A stretch of 9,662 bases of DNA from Candidatus Methanophagaceae archaeon (GCA_013374505.1 QENJ01000231.1:1-9662); one strand, 5' to 3'; positions 1 through 6,802 are shown, counted from the first letter of the stretch. A program made the numbers and translations. The notes: generated by a model not told the origin, from the letters alone.

Positions 1-859
1 CTGTGACCAGATGTTCATACTCTATCAGGTCGCCACCGGCATAAATGTCCGGGTCAGAAGTCTGAAGATATTCGTTCACCTTCAATCCACGCTCACCTAT
101 TCTAAGTCCCGCCTCTTCTGCAAGCTCGGTGTTCGGACGAACACCTACAGATAAAATGATCATGTCGGCGTCGATTTTATCTCCGGAAGATAGCTCAACG
201 GCTTCTACGGCCTTTTCGCCCATAATCTTCTCTATTACTTCTCCTGACCTGATAACAACTCCTTTCTCCTCATAATGTTTCTGCAGTTCACTGCTCATAT
301 CCGTGTCGAGACCCACCGTCCTGCCGATGTATGACCGGACCACCATCGTGACTTTCAGTCCCTTCTCTGTGAGCACTGCTGCCATCTCCAGGCCTGTTGC
401 CCCCGCGCCATACACAACAACATTTTTTGCTTTCTTCTTGTTTACCCAATCGCGTATGCCGACAGCATCGCGACTTGTACGTAGAGTGAAAATACCTTCG
501 AGGTCCACTCCGGGAATCGGCGGAACGATAGCACTGCCACCAGTTGCCATAATGAGTTTATCATAGGGATAAACACCACCGTCGGCTGTCGTAACTGTCT
601 TTCCTTTCCGGTCTATGCTCGTTGCCTTTACATTCACCAGCTTCGTGCCGACTGCAAGGAACATTCCATCATCCTTGGCCGAAGCCTCTACTGTCGCTCT
701 CTCTACTGAGATATAAGGGGTCGCGCATCGCGTCAAGAAATTCTCCTCTTCTCGTATCAACGTTACGTCCAGCGAGGGCTCCATTCGCTTTCCCATCATC
801 GCCGCTAATCCACCCATACCTGCGCATCCAACAACCACAAGTTTATTTATCTTCGCCAT
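1..859 (-). CDS. FAD/NAD(P)H-dependent oxidoreductase, CoA-disulfide-reductase-like (3' end outside window)
   Basis: This is the first 286 codons of a pyridine-nucleotide disulfide oxidoreductase; the gene runs off the window at base 1. Family members use NAD(P)H and FAD to reduce small disulfides, polysulfide or oxygen in the cytoplasm. Seen in the translation: an N-terminal FAD-binding fold with a glycine-rich loop (GCAGMGG, residues 11-17); a single cysteine in RCATPY (Cys45) where CoA-disulfide reductases and NADH oxidases have their lone redox cysteine; the ATGG motif (105-108); a second Rossmann loop GAGATG (151-156) for NAD(P)H; GVRP (239-242); and the FAD-ribityl aspartate in IYAGGD (272-277). 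The C-terminal dimerisation domain lies outside. The start is the ATG at 859-857, with AGGAG at 874-870 ten bases upstream. No frame break is seen, unlike the neighbouring cytochrome. The fold is secure; the substrate cannot be told from sequence. Confidence 0.9.
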   Translation of the reverse strand, partial: MAKINKLVVVGCAGMGGLAAMMGKRMEPSLDVTLIREEENFLTRCATPYISVERATVEASAKDDGMFLAVGTKLVNVKATSIDRKGKTVTTADGGVYPYDKLIMATGGSAIVPPIPGVDLEGIFTLRTSRDAVGIRDWVNKKKAKNVVVYGAGATGLEMAAVLTEKGLKVTMVVRSYIGRTVGLDTDMSSELQKHYEEKGVVIRSGEVIEKIMGEKAVEAVELSSGDKIDADMIILSVGVRPNTELAEEAGLRIGERGLKVNEYLQTSDPDIYAGGDLIEYEHLVT

Positions 860-905
860 TTTTTTTTAACTCCTATGCAAATATATGAATATAAATTCAG
901 TCATG

Positions 906-913
906 TATTTAAA
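906..913 (-). promoter_or_regulatory. TATA box for the FAD oxidoreductase
   Basis: On the minus strand TTTAAATA lies about 47 bases upstream of the oxidoreductase ATG. Initiation about 25 bases downstream would give a short leader that includes the AGGAG ribosome-binding site. Assigned by archaeal consensus and position only. Confidence 0.5.
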
Positions 914-1037
914 AGTATTCCGTTTTTTCTTCAATCGAGAGTTCTTTTGGCAATTTTCCTTACGATTTGAGTATAGTTTAACGCAGATTTTACTGATTTA
1001 TTTATGATGTCTGGTGCTCGGATTTTTTTACTGTGCT

Positions 1038-1050
1038 AAAAAAACAAAAA
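1038..1050 (-). terminator. T-rich terminator downstream of the cytochrome gene
   Basis: On the minus strand, about 45 bases past the cytochrome stop codon, the sequence is TTTTTGTTTTTTT. T-tracts without a hairpin are the usual archaeal intrinsic terminator. Because the oxidoreductase has its own TATA box further downstream, the two minus-strand genes are probably separate transcripts. Confidence 0.45.
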
Positions 1051-1093
1051 TAGGGTCAAGGCCAAGTCCGCCATGTCCCTCGCCCTTGTTTAA

Positions 1094-2207
1094 CTAATGT
1101 CTCCTCTTTGCAAGGTACACAACCACTGCGAGTGCGACTACCGCAAATATCAGTTCGAAGCCTGGTTGTGCTGGTGTGTCAGTTGGTGTGTCAGTTGGTA
1201 CTTCTGGCATTTCCACAGCTAAAACCGTGTCTATAGTATCTTGTGGTATGAACGAGCCACCTTTACCGAGTATTTGGCCTTCACAACCTTCACAGAGCAC
1301 TTCCGCGTTTTCGTGGCAGAATGCGCAATCTTTTGCCTCATCTGTTACTGTGTGTGTGAGAACCACTCACCATATCCCCTGTGCGACGTATCATCGCATA
1401 TAGCCTCCATCTTGATGAACGGTTTTGTCTTGCCATCGGCTACCACGCCAAGATAGAACTCATCAGACACGGGCTGAGTGCCCTTCCGGGTATCCAGATG
1501 GCAGTTGTTACACGTTAATGCCCATCCCGAATGGCAAGCGGTGCAGTCGAGTTTATCGCCATGCGTCTTGTGTGCATCGATATCCGGTGAATACTGCGTC
1601 ACGGACATATCCTTGACTGTCTTTCCTGGACTGTTGTGGCAATCTTCACACTTTGTCGTCACTGCTTCCAGTTGACTCGTGTACACGTTTCCATCACCGT
1701 GCAGCTCTTCCGCATTATGGCAGTCAATGCACGTAAGCCCCTTCTCATAATGGATGTCCGCGTGAGGTCCTTTTTTCTTGTGCATCGGCATATCGCCTAT
1801 AAATGTCGCTGTCTGCTTCTTAAAGTGGCATTGGTCGCACGTCGTCATATTCGTACTCAAATCTTCCTCATGCGGGTCTTCGCCATGGCATTTTTCGCAG
1901 GTGGTGGCGGGCATTTAGAACAGGTCCACTGTGCATAATACTCGTCCATGTCAATTCCAAACTCTCCTGCCGCTCCTCTCGCATACTCGTCCTTCATCCC
2001 TGCGCCGGTGTAGTGCAGTGAAGTCGTAAAGTTCTCAGAAATATCTGAATGACAGCTACAGCCAAAATCTTCTGCTGCCGCTATACCCACCAGCGATACA
2101 GATAGCACTGCGGCAATAATCAAGGGCAATATCTTCTTCGACATCGCTGTCGTACGGTTTTTATTTAGTTTAGTCCTTTTTTGCTCACAATTACAAACAT
2201 TTTCCAT
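1094..2207 (-). pseudogene. Secreted multiheme c-type cytochrome with PGF-CTERM anchor, split by two frameshifts
   Basis: Three overlapping minus-strand frames join into one protein of about 370 residues. Part one (2207 to about 1911) has a signal peptide (SKKILPLIIAAVLSV then AAA-E) starting at ATG 2207 or, more typically for a signal peptide, at ATG 2144. Part two (about 1911-1350) has CEKCH, CDQCH, CIDCH, CEDCH, CTACH and CNNCH. Part three (about 1355-1094) has CAFCH, a Thr/Pro-rich linker, and a tail with PGFE, a hydrophobic stretch and AKRRH, the PGF-CTERM signal that archaeosortase processes for surface anchoring. Seven heme motifs are intact. An eighth, CSKC, loses its histidine at the first frameshift, and a ninth site reads GCSCH without its first cysteine. 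Each break is repaired by adding one base. The intact family would carry electrons across or outside the envelope. Recent decay and sequencing error are both possible. Confidence 0.8.
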
Positions 2208-2246
2208 TTTTTCTTATATCACCCTAATTTTTTCGTTTTCCCAACA

Positions 2247-2268
2247 GCGCCCTTCTCGGCGCATATAC
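2247..2268 (-). promoter_or_regulatory. Possible promoter and hairpin upstream of the cytochrome gene
   Basis: On the minus strand a TATA-like GTATATG (2268-2262) is followed at once by a perfect five-base stem, GCGCC-GAGAAG-GGCGC (2262-2247), about 40-55 bases ahead of ATG 2207. A GGTGAT ribosome-binding-like sequence lies ten bases upstream of that ATG. The rest of 2208-2413 holds no recognisable gene. Weak evidence, from pattern and position only. Confidence 0.25.
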
Positions 2269-2413
2269 CCTCTCATCACATTTATGGATTCCTCAACCTA
2301 ATGGGCGCTTTACACTTTCGCTTCCACCGCCATCCGCCAAGCACGCTGCATTTTAAGGATACTTTTCATGGTAACCGCATATAAGGCTGCAGCACATATA
2401 GCTGTTTCTATCG

Positions 2414-2421
2414 TTTATAAA
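2414..2421 (+). promoter_or_regulatory. TATA box for the NifX-like gene cluster
   Basis: TTTATAAA lies about 52 bases upstream of the preferred start codon at 2473. Initiation near 2443 would leave a leader of about 30 bases carrying GGGGAG. No other strong TATA box is obvious before the genes that follow on the same strand, so the cluster may be one operon. Confidence 0.5.
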
Positions 2422-2472
2422 AGAATTGACTAATATATACCCTGAATATATATTCATATGGGGAGCGAAAAG

Positions 2473-3099
2473 ATGAAGATATGTGTAACCGCAACAGCGG
2501 GGGATTTGAATGCGCAGGTAGATCCAAGATTTGGACGGTGCCAGTACTTTGTGTTCGTTGATTCAGATACGATGGCGTTTGAAGCGATGCCAAACGAAGC
2601 TATTGCTGCACCCGGCGGAGCAGGGATTCAAGCAGCGCAAACAGTAGTAAACAAAGGCGCGAATGTTGTTATATCAGGGAATATAGGCCCCAATGCCTTT
2701 CAGGTGCTTTCCACCGCGGGTGTAAAAATTGCAACCGGTGCTTATGGCACAGTGAAAGAAGCGATTGAGATGTACAAAGCGGGGCAACTAAGCGAGACCG
2801 GTACTTCGACTGCTCCTGCTCATGCTGGTATGGGCGCTACTGCACCAGGTGGTGGATCAGGCATGGGCATGGGTGGCGGAGGAGGTGGCGGAGGAGGACG
2901 AGGCATGGGTAGAGGTATGGGCAGAGGTATGGGACTTGGCATGCAGCAACCAATGCCTTCGCAACAACCACAAGCGCCGCCGGCACCAATCACGCCTCGA
3001 ACAAAAGAAGAAGAACTCGAAGAACTATCGAATATGGCTAATAGACTGGCGACCGATTTGGAAGAAGTGAAGAAAAGAATAAAGGAACTCAAAAGGTAA
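2473..3099 (+). CDS. NifX/NifB-family dinitrogenase iron-molybdenum cofactor binding protein with Gly/Met-rich tail
   Basis: A 208-residue protein. Residues 1-105 form the dinitrogenase iron-molybdenum cofactor domain (NifX/NafY-like), with the typical opening MKICVTA, the signature VDPRFGRC (16-23) including the usual Cys/His-proximal position, and SGNIGPNAF (68-76). These domains bind or carry Fe-S or FeMo-type clusters; archaea without nitrogenase have many paralogues, so nitrogen fixation should not be inferred. Residues about 119-158 are a low-complexity linker of Gly, Met and Arg with repeated RGMG, then a Pro/Gln stretch, then a charged coiled coil (177-208, EEELEEL...EEVKKRIKELKR). 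An in-frame ATG exists at 2458, but GGGGAG (2460-2465) lies seven bases ahead of ATG 2473, and family members begin at MKICVT, so 2473 is preferred. It heads the ferredoxin/MinD cluster. Domain assignment is secure; the carried cluster is unknown. Confidence 0.88.
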   Translation: MKICVTATAGDLNAQVDPRFGRCQYFVFVDSDTMAFEAMPNEAIAAPGGAGIQAAQTVVNKGANVVISGNIGPNAFQVLSTAGVKIATGAYGTVKEAIEMYKAGQLSETGTSTAPAHAGMGATAPGGGSGMGMGGGGGGGGGRGMGRGMGRGMGLGMQQPMPSQQPQAPPAPITPRTKEEELEELSNMANRLATDLEEVKKRIKELKR

Positions 3100-3149
3100 C
3101 GTTAAAACGGAAATGCTGCAAGTATCATGGTCGTGGAAAGCAGTTGTTA

Positions 3150-3230
3150 ATGAAAACACAGCTAAATGAAATAGGATTGCAATTGGGAGCGATGGAAAAA
3201 AGCTTCGAGGTGTTGGAACGGTGTGAATGA
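3150..3230 (+). other. Short coiled-coil reading frame in the 3100-3254 gap, possible gene remnant
   Basis: The gap between the NifX-like gene and the ferredoxin holds a 26-codon frame starting MKTQLNEIGLQLGAMEKSFE. Its heptad-like pattern resembles the C-terminal coiled coil of small DUF5320-type proteins that often accompany NifX/MinD genes. There is no clear ribosome-binding site and no glycine-rich N-terminus. It could be a leftover of such a gene or chance. Confidence 0.2.
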
Positions 3231-3254
3231 CAACAGGGAAAAGAAGTAGAAAAG

Positions 3255-3455
3255 ATGAGATCCGCAATTCCGGCTGTTGAACAGAAATTATGCACAGGAT
3301 GTGAGCAATGCGCTGAGGCTTGTGAAGCAAAAGCAATTAAAATGGTAAGTGAAAAAGCAAGAATAGATTATGAGAAATGTTATAGTTATCATGGTCGCAA
3401 TTGTAGAGCCTGTGTGGACGCATGTCCTAGAAGTGCGATAGTATTGGTGGAATAG
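3255..3455 (+). CDS. Small ferredoxin with two [4Fe-4S] sites
   Basis: A 66-residue iron-sulfur protein. The first site is CTGCEQCAEAC (residues about 13-23), a standard CxxCxxCxxxC set except that the proline normally after the last cysteine is glutamate. The second begins with KC, then has seven residues (YSYHGRN) before CRACVDACP, so its first spacing is Cx7C rather than Cx2C. It probably passes electrons, or holds clusters, for the NifX-like and MinD-type partners encoded on either side. It starts 155 bases after the NifX-like gene; the ribosome-binding site is weak (only A/G-rich sequence lies before the ATG). All eight cysteines are present and no frame break is seen, so it looks intact beside decayed neighbours. 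The partner is not determinable. Confidence 0.75.
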   Translation: MRSAIPAVEQKLCTGCEQCAEACEAKAIKMVSEKARIDYEKCYSYHGRNCRACVDACPRSAIVLVE

Positions 3456-3496
3456 AGGTGATTGAAAAGGGCGGGCATTAAAAAAAGAGTTTCAAA

Positions 3497-4340
3497 ATGA
3501 TTATTTCGGTAGCAAGCGGAAAAGGCGGCACGGGGAATACTACGATTGCTGTAAACCTGGCGTTATCACTGGATAACGTCATGTTATTGGACTGCGATGT
3601 CGAAGAGCCAAATGCACATATCTTCCTGAAGCCGGAAATATAAGTGGAGAAGCAGGTATATATAAGAATACAGGAGATTGACAGAGCGAAATGCGACTAT
3701 TGCGGTGAATGTTCCAAATTCTGCGAGTACAACGCATTGTTCGTTGTCCGACCTAAGGATGGAATAAAAGGTGACGTACTCAGTTTCCCGCAACTTTGCC
3801 ATGGCTGCGGTGGCTGCACAATTGTATGCCCGCGAGATGCAATAACTGAGCAGAATAGGGGTATTTGAGTAGTAAAAAAGGCAAAAACGTGTGATATTGA
3901 CTTTGCCTTTGCGAACTAAACATAGGGGAGCCGATGTCCGTGCCGGTGATAAAAGCGGTGAAAGACGAGATTGATATTCGTAAGACTGTTATAGTTGACT
4001 GTCCACCGGGAACTTCATGTCCTGTTATACATTCTGTTTATGGCAGCCACTATTGCATTTTGGTAACAGAACCAACGCCTTTTGGTTTGCACGACCTGAA
4101 ACTCATGGTGGGAGTGTTAAAAAGCTTAAGATTCCCTTTGGGGTGATAATAAACCGGGCAGGTATTGGCGATTGTGGGGTACAGGAATACTGCAAGGCTG
4201 AGCGGATAGAGGTCTTGCTTGAGATTCCATACAATAGGCAGATTGCAGAGCGGTATTCAAAAGGTATTGCGCTCGTTGTGCGGTTGGAAGAATGGCAGTT
4301 AAAGTTTTTGGAGATGTTTGAGAAGATATGTGGAGCGTGA
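3497..4340 (+). pseudogene. MinD/ParA-type ATPase with inserted 2x[4Fe-4S] domain, inactivated
   Basis: Read with corrections, this is a full-length (about 280-residue) P-loop ATPase of the MinD/Mrp type with a ferredoxin insertion, a family thought to work in Fe-S cluster handling. Order: P-loop GKGGTGNTT (codons 8-16), LLDCDVEEPNAH, ferredoxin CDYCGECSKFC and CHGCGGCTIVCP with all eight cysteines, GEPMSVPVI, Walker B region VIVDCPPGTSCPVI, VTEPTPFGLHD, then INRAGIGD. Lesions: TAA at 3641-3643; TGA at 3866-3868; one base missing near 3916, where the frame moves to LNIGEPM; and one A missing in the A-run at 4119-4123, where it moves to KLKIPFGVI. The catalytic P-loop lysine (second Lys of GKGGxGKT) is Asn14 (AAT, 3536-3538). 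Two nonsense changes plus the lysine loss point to real inactivation. The ferredoxin segment (3644-3868) could only be made if translation restarted at GTG. Confidence 0.88.
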
Positions 4341-4341
4341 A

Positions 4342-5043
4342 ATGAGCACTATTTACGGACCTGTACCCTCATGGCGGTTGGGGAAATCATTAGGTTTTGA
4401 TCTAATCACAAAGGATAAAGTATGCTCTTTCGATTGCGTTTACTGTCAATTAGGGTGTACCAAAGAGAAAAGCGTAAAGAGGGCGATTTTTGTTGATACG
4501 GAGCTGGTAAAGTTGGACTTGTCAGAAGCTCTTGACGCTTTGGAAGAAGGCGATGTTGATTTTATAACCTTTTCTGGAATGGGGGAGTCAACACTCGCAT
4601 CCAATCTGGACGAAGCGATTGAAGTGGTGAGAGCGATTACTGATTTGCCTATTACAATTCTGACAAATGCCTCTCTACTTCACCTTAAAGAGGTGCAAAT
4701 TACGTTGTCTAAGCTGGATAAAGTGATTACGAAGTTAGATGCACCCAATTCGGAATTGCTAAGAAAAATAAATAAACCTCATGCGTCCATTTCTATTGAC
4801 GATATTTTAAATGGGCTCAAAGGTTTTAGAAGGGCGTATGCGGGCGAGTTTGAACTGCAAATGATGTTTATTAATGAGAATAAGGGGTGTGCAGAAGATT
4901 TAGCACGCATTGCTGCGGCAATAAAGCCGGAACGAGTTGATATTAACACGCCTTTGCGACCGTGCTCGGTAGAGCCACTGAGCAGAGAACAAATAAATAG
5001 AATAAAGAACATTAACGAGACACCACAATTTGATTTTAATTGA
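4342..5043 (+). CDS. Radical SAM protein (COG0731-like), apparently 3'-truncated
   Basis: A 233-residue radical SAM enzyme. The cluster-binding motif CSFDCVYC (Cys28, Cys32, Cys35) matches CxxxCxxC, followed by a SAM-contact glycine region (FSGMGE, usually GTGEP) and the family features LTNASLL, KLDAPN and NTPLRPC. The N-terminus MSTIYGPVPSWRLGKSLG is typical of archaeal COG0731-type radical SAM proteins, whose substrates are mostly unknown. Start: ATG 4342 with GGAG six bases upstream, one base after the ATPase stop, implying translational coupling; an in-frame TTG at 4318 is less likely. Related proteins usually run several dozen residues further. Here homology stops near INRIKNIN, and the last few codons (through QFDFN) overlap another frame that encodes part of a MinD-type ATPase, so the true C-terminus seems lost by deletion. 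Activity is doubtful. Confidence 0.75.
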   Translation: MSTIYGPVPSWRLGKSLGFDLITKDKVCSFDCVYCQLGCTKEKSVKRAIFVDTELVKLDLSEALDALEEGDVDFITFSGMGESTLASNLDEAIEVVRAITDLPITILTNASLLHLKEVQITLSKLDKVITKLDAPNSELLRKINKPHASISIDDILNGLKGFRRAYAGEFELQMMFINENKGCAEDLARIAAAIKPERVDINTPLRPCSVEPLSREQINRIKNINETPQFDFN

Positions 5044-5161
5044 CGGGCCACAGGGGATAGGCTGTCCTGTGATTGCTTCGCTCAGTGGTGTTGATATGGC
5101 ACTAATCGTGACTGAACCTTCGCAGTCGGGCGTCAATCAAAGTAATTGCTTGACTACATAA
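5030..5161 (+). pseudogene. Fragment of a second MinD-type ATPase
   Basis: In the frame beginning TTG ATT TTA ATT GAC at 5030 the translation is LILIDGPQGIGCPVIA followed by SLSGVDMALIVTEPSQSGV. This is the Walker B to switch region of a MinD/Mrp-type ATPase (canonical IDGPPGIGCPVIAS...VTEPT.SG). There is no P-loop, ferredoxin or C-terminal part, and after about codon 36 the similarity ends and a TAA follows at 5159. It overlaps the last codons of the radical SAM gene in a different frame. It is not a copy of the neighbouring ATPase: that one reads DCPPGTSCPVI at the same place, so this was a distinct paralogue, probably the second of a tandem pair. The remaining gap to 5302 holds only a doubtful 50-codon frame. 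Confidence 0.8.
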
Positions 5162-5302
5162 ATCACCGGCTGTTTAAATGTTTTCGCATCGGGTTGTTAC
5201 CGGAATTTACGAAAGAGAGGTTGAATGAAATGCACCTGTTGTTGTAACGCCGACAGAAATAATTACCTGCTTGTGGGATTGTTAGCCGTAGTTGCGGTGT
5301 GT

Positions 5303-6718
5303 TCACTTACCCATCTCAAACATATCGTGTATCGCCTGCGCGGTTCTATACGCATCTTCTTTCTTCACCACAAATGAGATATTATACTCCGAACTACCTT
5401 GTGAGATCATAATCACGCTCACGCCTTCATTACCCAGAGCGGAAAAGACTTTACCGGCAACTCCCGGCGATCCTGCCATACCCGCACCGACAACACCCAT
5501 CGCACAGACGTTACTGTTAGATGTAAAATCACGTATTACTGCGCCCTCGGTATTAATATTCCGTAACGCATTGATTGCTTTTTTCTGTTGTGCGCTGTTG
5601 ATAACGACCGAAATCGTCCTTTCCGAGGAACCGTGACTGATCATAATGATGTCCACACCTTCTGCGGCTAATACTGCGAATATACGTGCCGCGACTTCGG
5701 ATATGCTCTTCACCGCCCTCCCCGCGATATTGATAATAGATGTAGACTCAATAAGCGTAATAGCTTTAGCAGCTTTAGTTGTGTGTTCGGACGCCTTACC
5801 TATAAGAGTGCCTTCGTCTTCTGGCATGAGCAGATTCTTCACACGAATAGGGATTTGTTTCTCAATCACAGGTTCTATAGCCCGTGGATGGAGTACAGAC
5901 GCACCGAAATACGACAGTTCCATCGCTTCCCGATATGAGATATAAGGTATCTTCCGTGCATCCTTGATTATCTTAGGGTCGGCACTCATTATCCCTTCTG
6001 TCTCCTTCCAGAGCCAGATTTCATCGGCAGCTATTGCCGCACCGATGAGCGTAGCGGTATAGTCCGAACCACCTCTGCCCGTGGTCGTTATTATACCCTT
6101 CTTCGTCTCGCCGATATAACCACAAACGACCGGTACCTTATTATCTGCCAACAGAGACGTAAGCCGCGCTCTTATCGTCTCTTCCGCACCCGTTATTAGC
6201 TGTGCATTGCCATAGTCATCATTTGTTATTATACCCACGTCACCACCCGTGAGATGCACCGCATCTATTCCTATTGATTGCAATGTGCCTGCCAATATGG
6301 GTGCAGCTAATCTTTCGCCGAACGAGACTATGTAGTCACACGACCTCACGGTCAATTCGCCCACGAGGCATACACCAATCAGAGCTTTCTCCAGCTCATC
6401 CATCCGCTCTTTTAGTTCACTCTTTACCTTGGTCAATACCCGTGGATCGGTTATGGCATCCGAAGCTGCTGTATCATGCTTCGCTCGAAACGCCACTACG
6501 AATTCTTTTACCTTTTCCACCTGGCCCTCTTTTACTATGCGTGGTGCCGTCTCATGTAATATATCCGTAACGTCAAAGAGTGCAGAAGTTACAATGACCA
6601 GCTCTTTTGTCTTGCCAGCATTCGCATCTTCTTTTACGTTCTTTACCAAATCAGCTACGGATTTTATCTTTCTGCCATCTGCGATTGCAACACCGCCAAA
6701 TTTCATCACCAGTCTCAT
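5303..6718 (-). CDS. lysC: Aspartate kinase with two ACT domains
   Basis: A full-length 471-residue aspartokinase: it phosphorylates aspartate with ATP, the first step to lysine, threonine and methionine (and diaminopimelate). Kinase domain (about 1-310): KFGG at 6-9, SFGERLAA (132-139), the nucleotide-binding TGRGGSDYTA (213-222), then SADPKI (245-250) and FGASVLHPRAIEP (271-283). Two ACT domains follow (about 320-385 and 403-466), each with a GSSE signature (HGSSERTIS at 362-370, QGSSEYNIS at 440-448), where feedback amino acids bind in the family. It is monofunctional, with no homoserine dehydrogenase part. Start ATG 6718-6716 has GAGG at 6730-6727, eight bases upstream. It is transcribed divergently from the thermosome gene and converges on the decayed plus-strand cluster. 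No frame breaks or odd active-site residues are visible. Which end product inhibits it cannot be read from sequence. Confidence 0.96.
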   Translation of the reverse strand: MRLVMKFGGVAIADGRKIKSVADLVKNVKEDANAGKTKELVIVTSALFDVTDILHETAPRIVKEGQVEKVKEFVVAFRAKHDTAASDAITDPRVLTKVKSELKERMDELEKALIGVCLVGELTVRSCDYIVSFGERLAAPILAGTLQSIGIDAVHLTGGDVGIITNDDYGNAQLITGAEETIRARLTSLLADNKVPVVCGYIGETKKGIITTTGRGGSDYTATLIGAAIAADEIWLWKETEGIMSADPKIIKDARKIPYISYREAMELSYFGASVLHPRAIEPVIEKQIPIRVKNLLMPEDEGTLIGKASEHTTKAAKAITLIESTSIINIAGRAVKSISEVAARIFAVLAAEGVDIIMISHGSSERTISVVINSAQQKKAINALRNINTEGAVIRDFTSNSNVCAMGVVGAGMAGSPGVAGKVFSALGNEGVSVIMISQGSSEYNISFVVKKEDAYRTAQAIHDMFEMGK

Positions 6719-6758
6719 GCTCTTCGCCTCGCTTTCTTATACTGCATACCACCCGGAA

Positions 6759-6766
6759 TATTTATA
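6759..6766 (-). promoter_or_regulatory. TATA box for aspartate kinase
   Basis: On the minus strand TATAAATA, a near-perfect archaeal TATA box, lies 40 bases upstream of the lysC ATG. Expected initiation near 6735 gives a short leader holding the GAGG ribosome-binding site. Confidence 0.6.
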
Positions 6767-6783
6767 GGGCTATGTTTATAATT

Positions 6784-6801
6784 GTTACACGTGGAAGTAA
6801 C
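6784..6801. promoter_or_regulatory. Inverted repeat GTTAC-N8-GTAAC, candidate operator
   Basis: A perfect five-base inverted repeat ends one base before the TATA-like TTTATAGA that fits thermosome transcription. A bound dimer here would touch or block TBP/TFB. The known archaeal heat-shock repressor HSR1 binds a comparable palindrome (CTAAC-N5-GTTAG) at chaperone promoters, but spacing and sequence differ here, so this is only a candidate. Confidence 0.35.
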
Positions 6802-6802
6802 C

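Noticed and set aside
303..888. Two plus-strand frames of 87-88 codons
   Set aside because: Both are antisense to the well-supported FAD oxidoreductase and have no domain-like features.
1176..1938. Several plus-strand frames across the cytochrome region
   Set aside because: They are antisense to the heme-motif-bearing frames and show no motifs of their own.
1345..2207. Programmed -1 ribosomal frameshifting in the cytochrome
   Set aside because: Neither junction has an X XXY YYZ slippery heptamer, and the first junction destroys a heme motif that one added base restores.
2820..3092. Minus-strand Pro/Ser-rich frame of 90 codons
   Set aside because: It is the mirror of the Gly-rich tail of the NifX-like gene; the proline run simply reflects GGN codons read backwards.
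3641..3868. Stop-codon recoding (pyrrolysine or selenocysteine) in the MinD gene
   Set aside because: The stops are TAA and TGA, not TAG; no downstream recoding hairpin was noticed, and the same gene has frameshifts and a P-loop lysine loss.
3644..3868. A separate 74-residue ferredoxin gene
   Set aside because: It is in the same frame as the upstream P-loop segment and forms the inserted ferredoxin domain of the MinD-type ATPase; it has only a GTG directly after the stop.
5225..5377. Plus-strand 50-codon frame starting MKCTCCCNADRNNY with a hydrophobic stretch
   Set aside because: About half of it is antisense to the end of lysC, no family is recognised, and the hydrophobic run is short. 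A GAGAGG lies nearby, but that is weak evidence alone.
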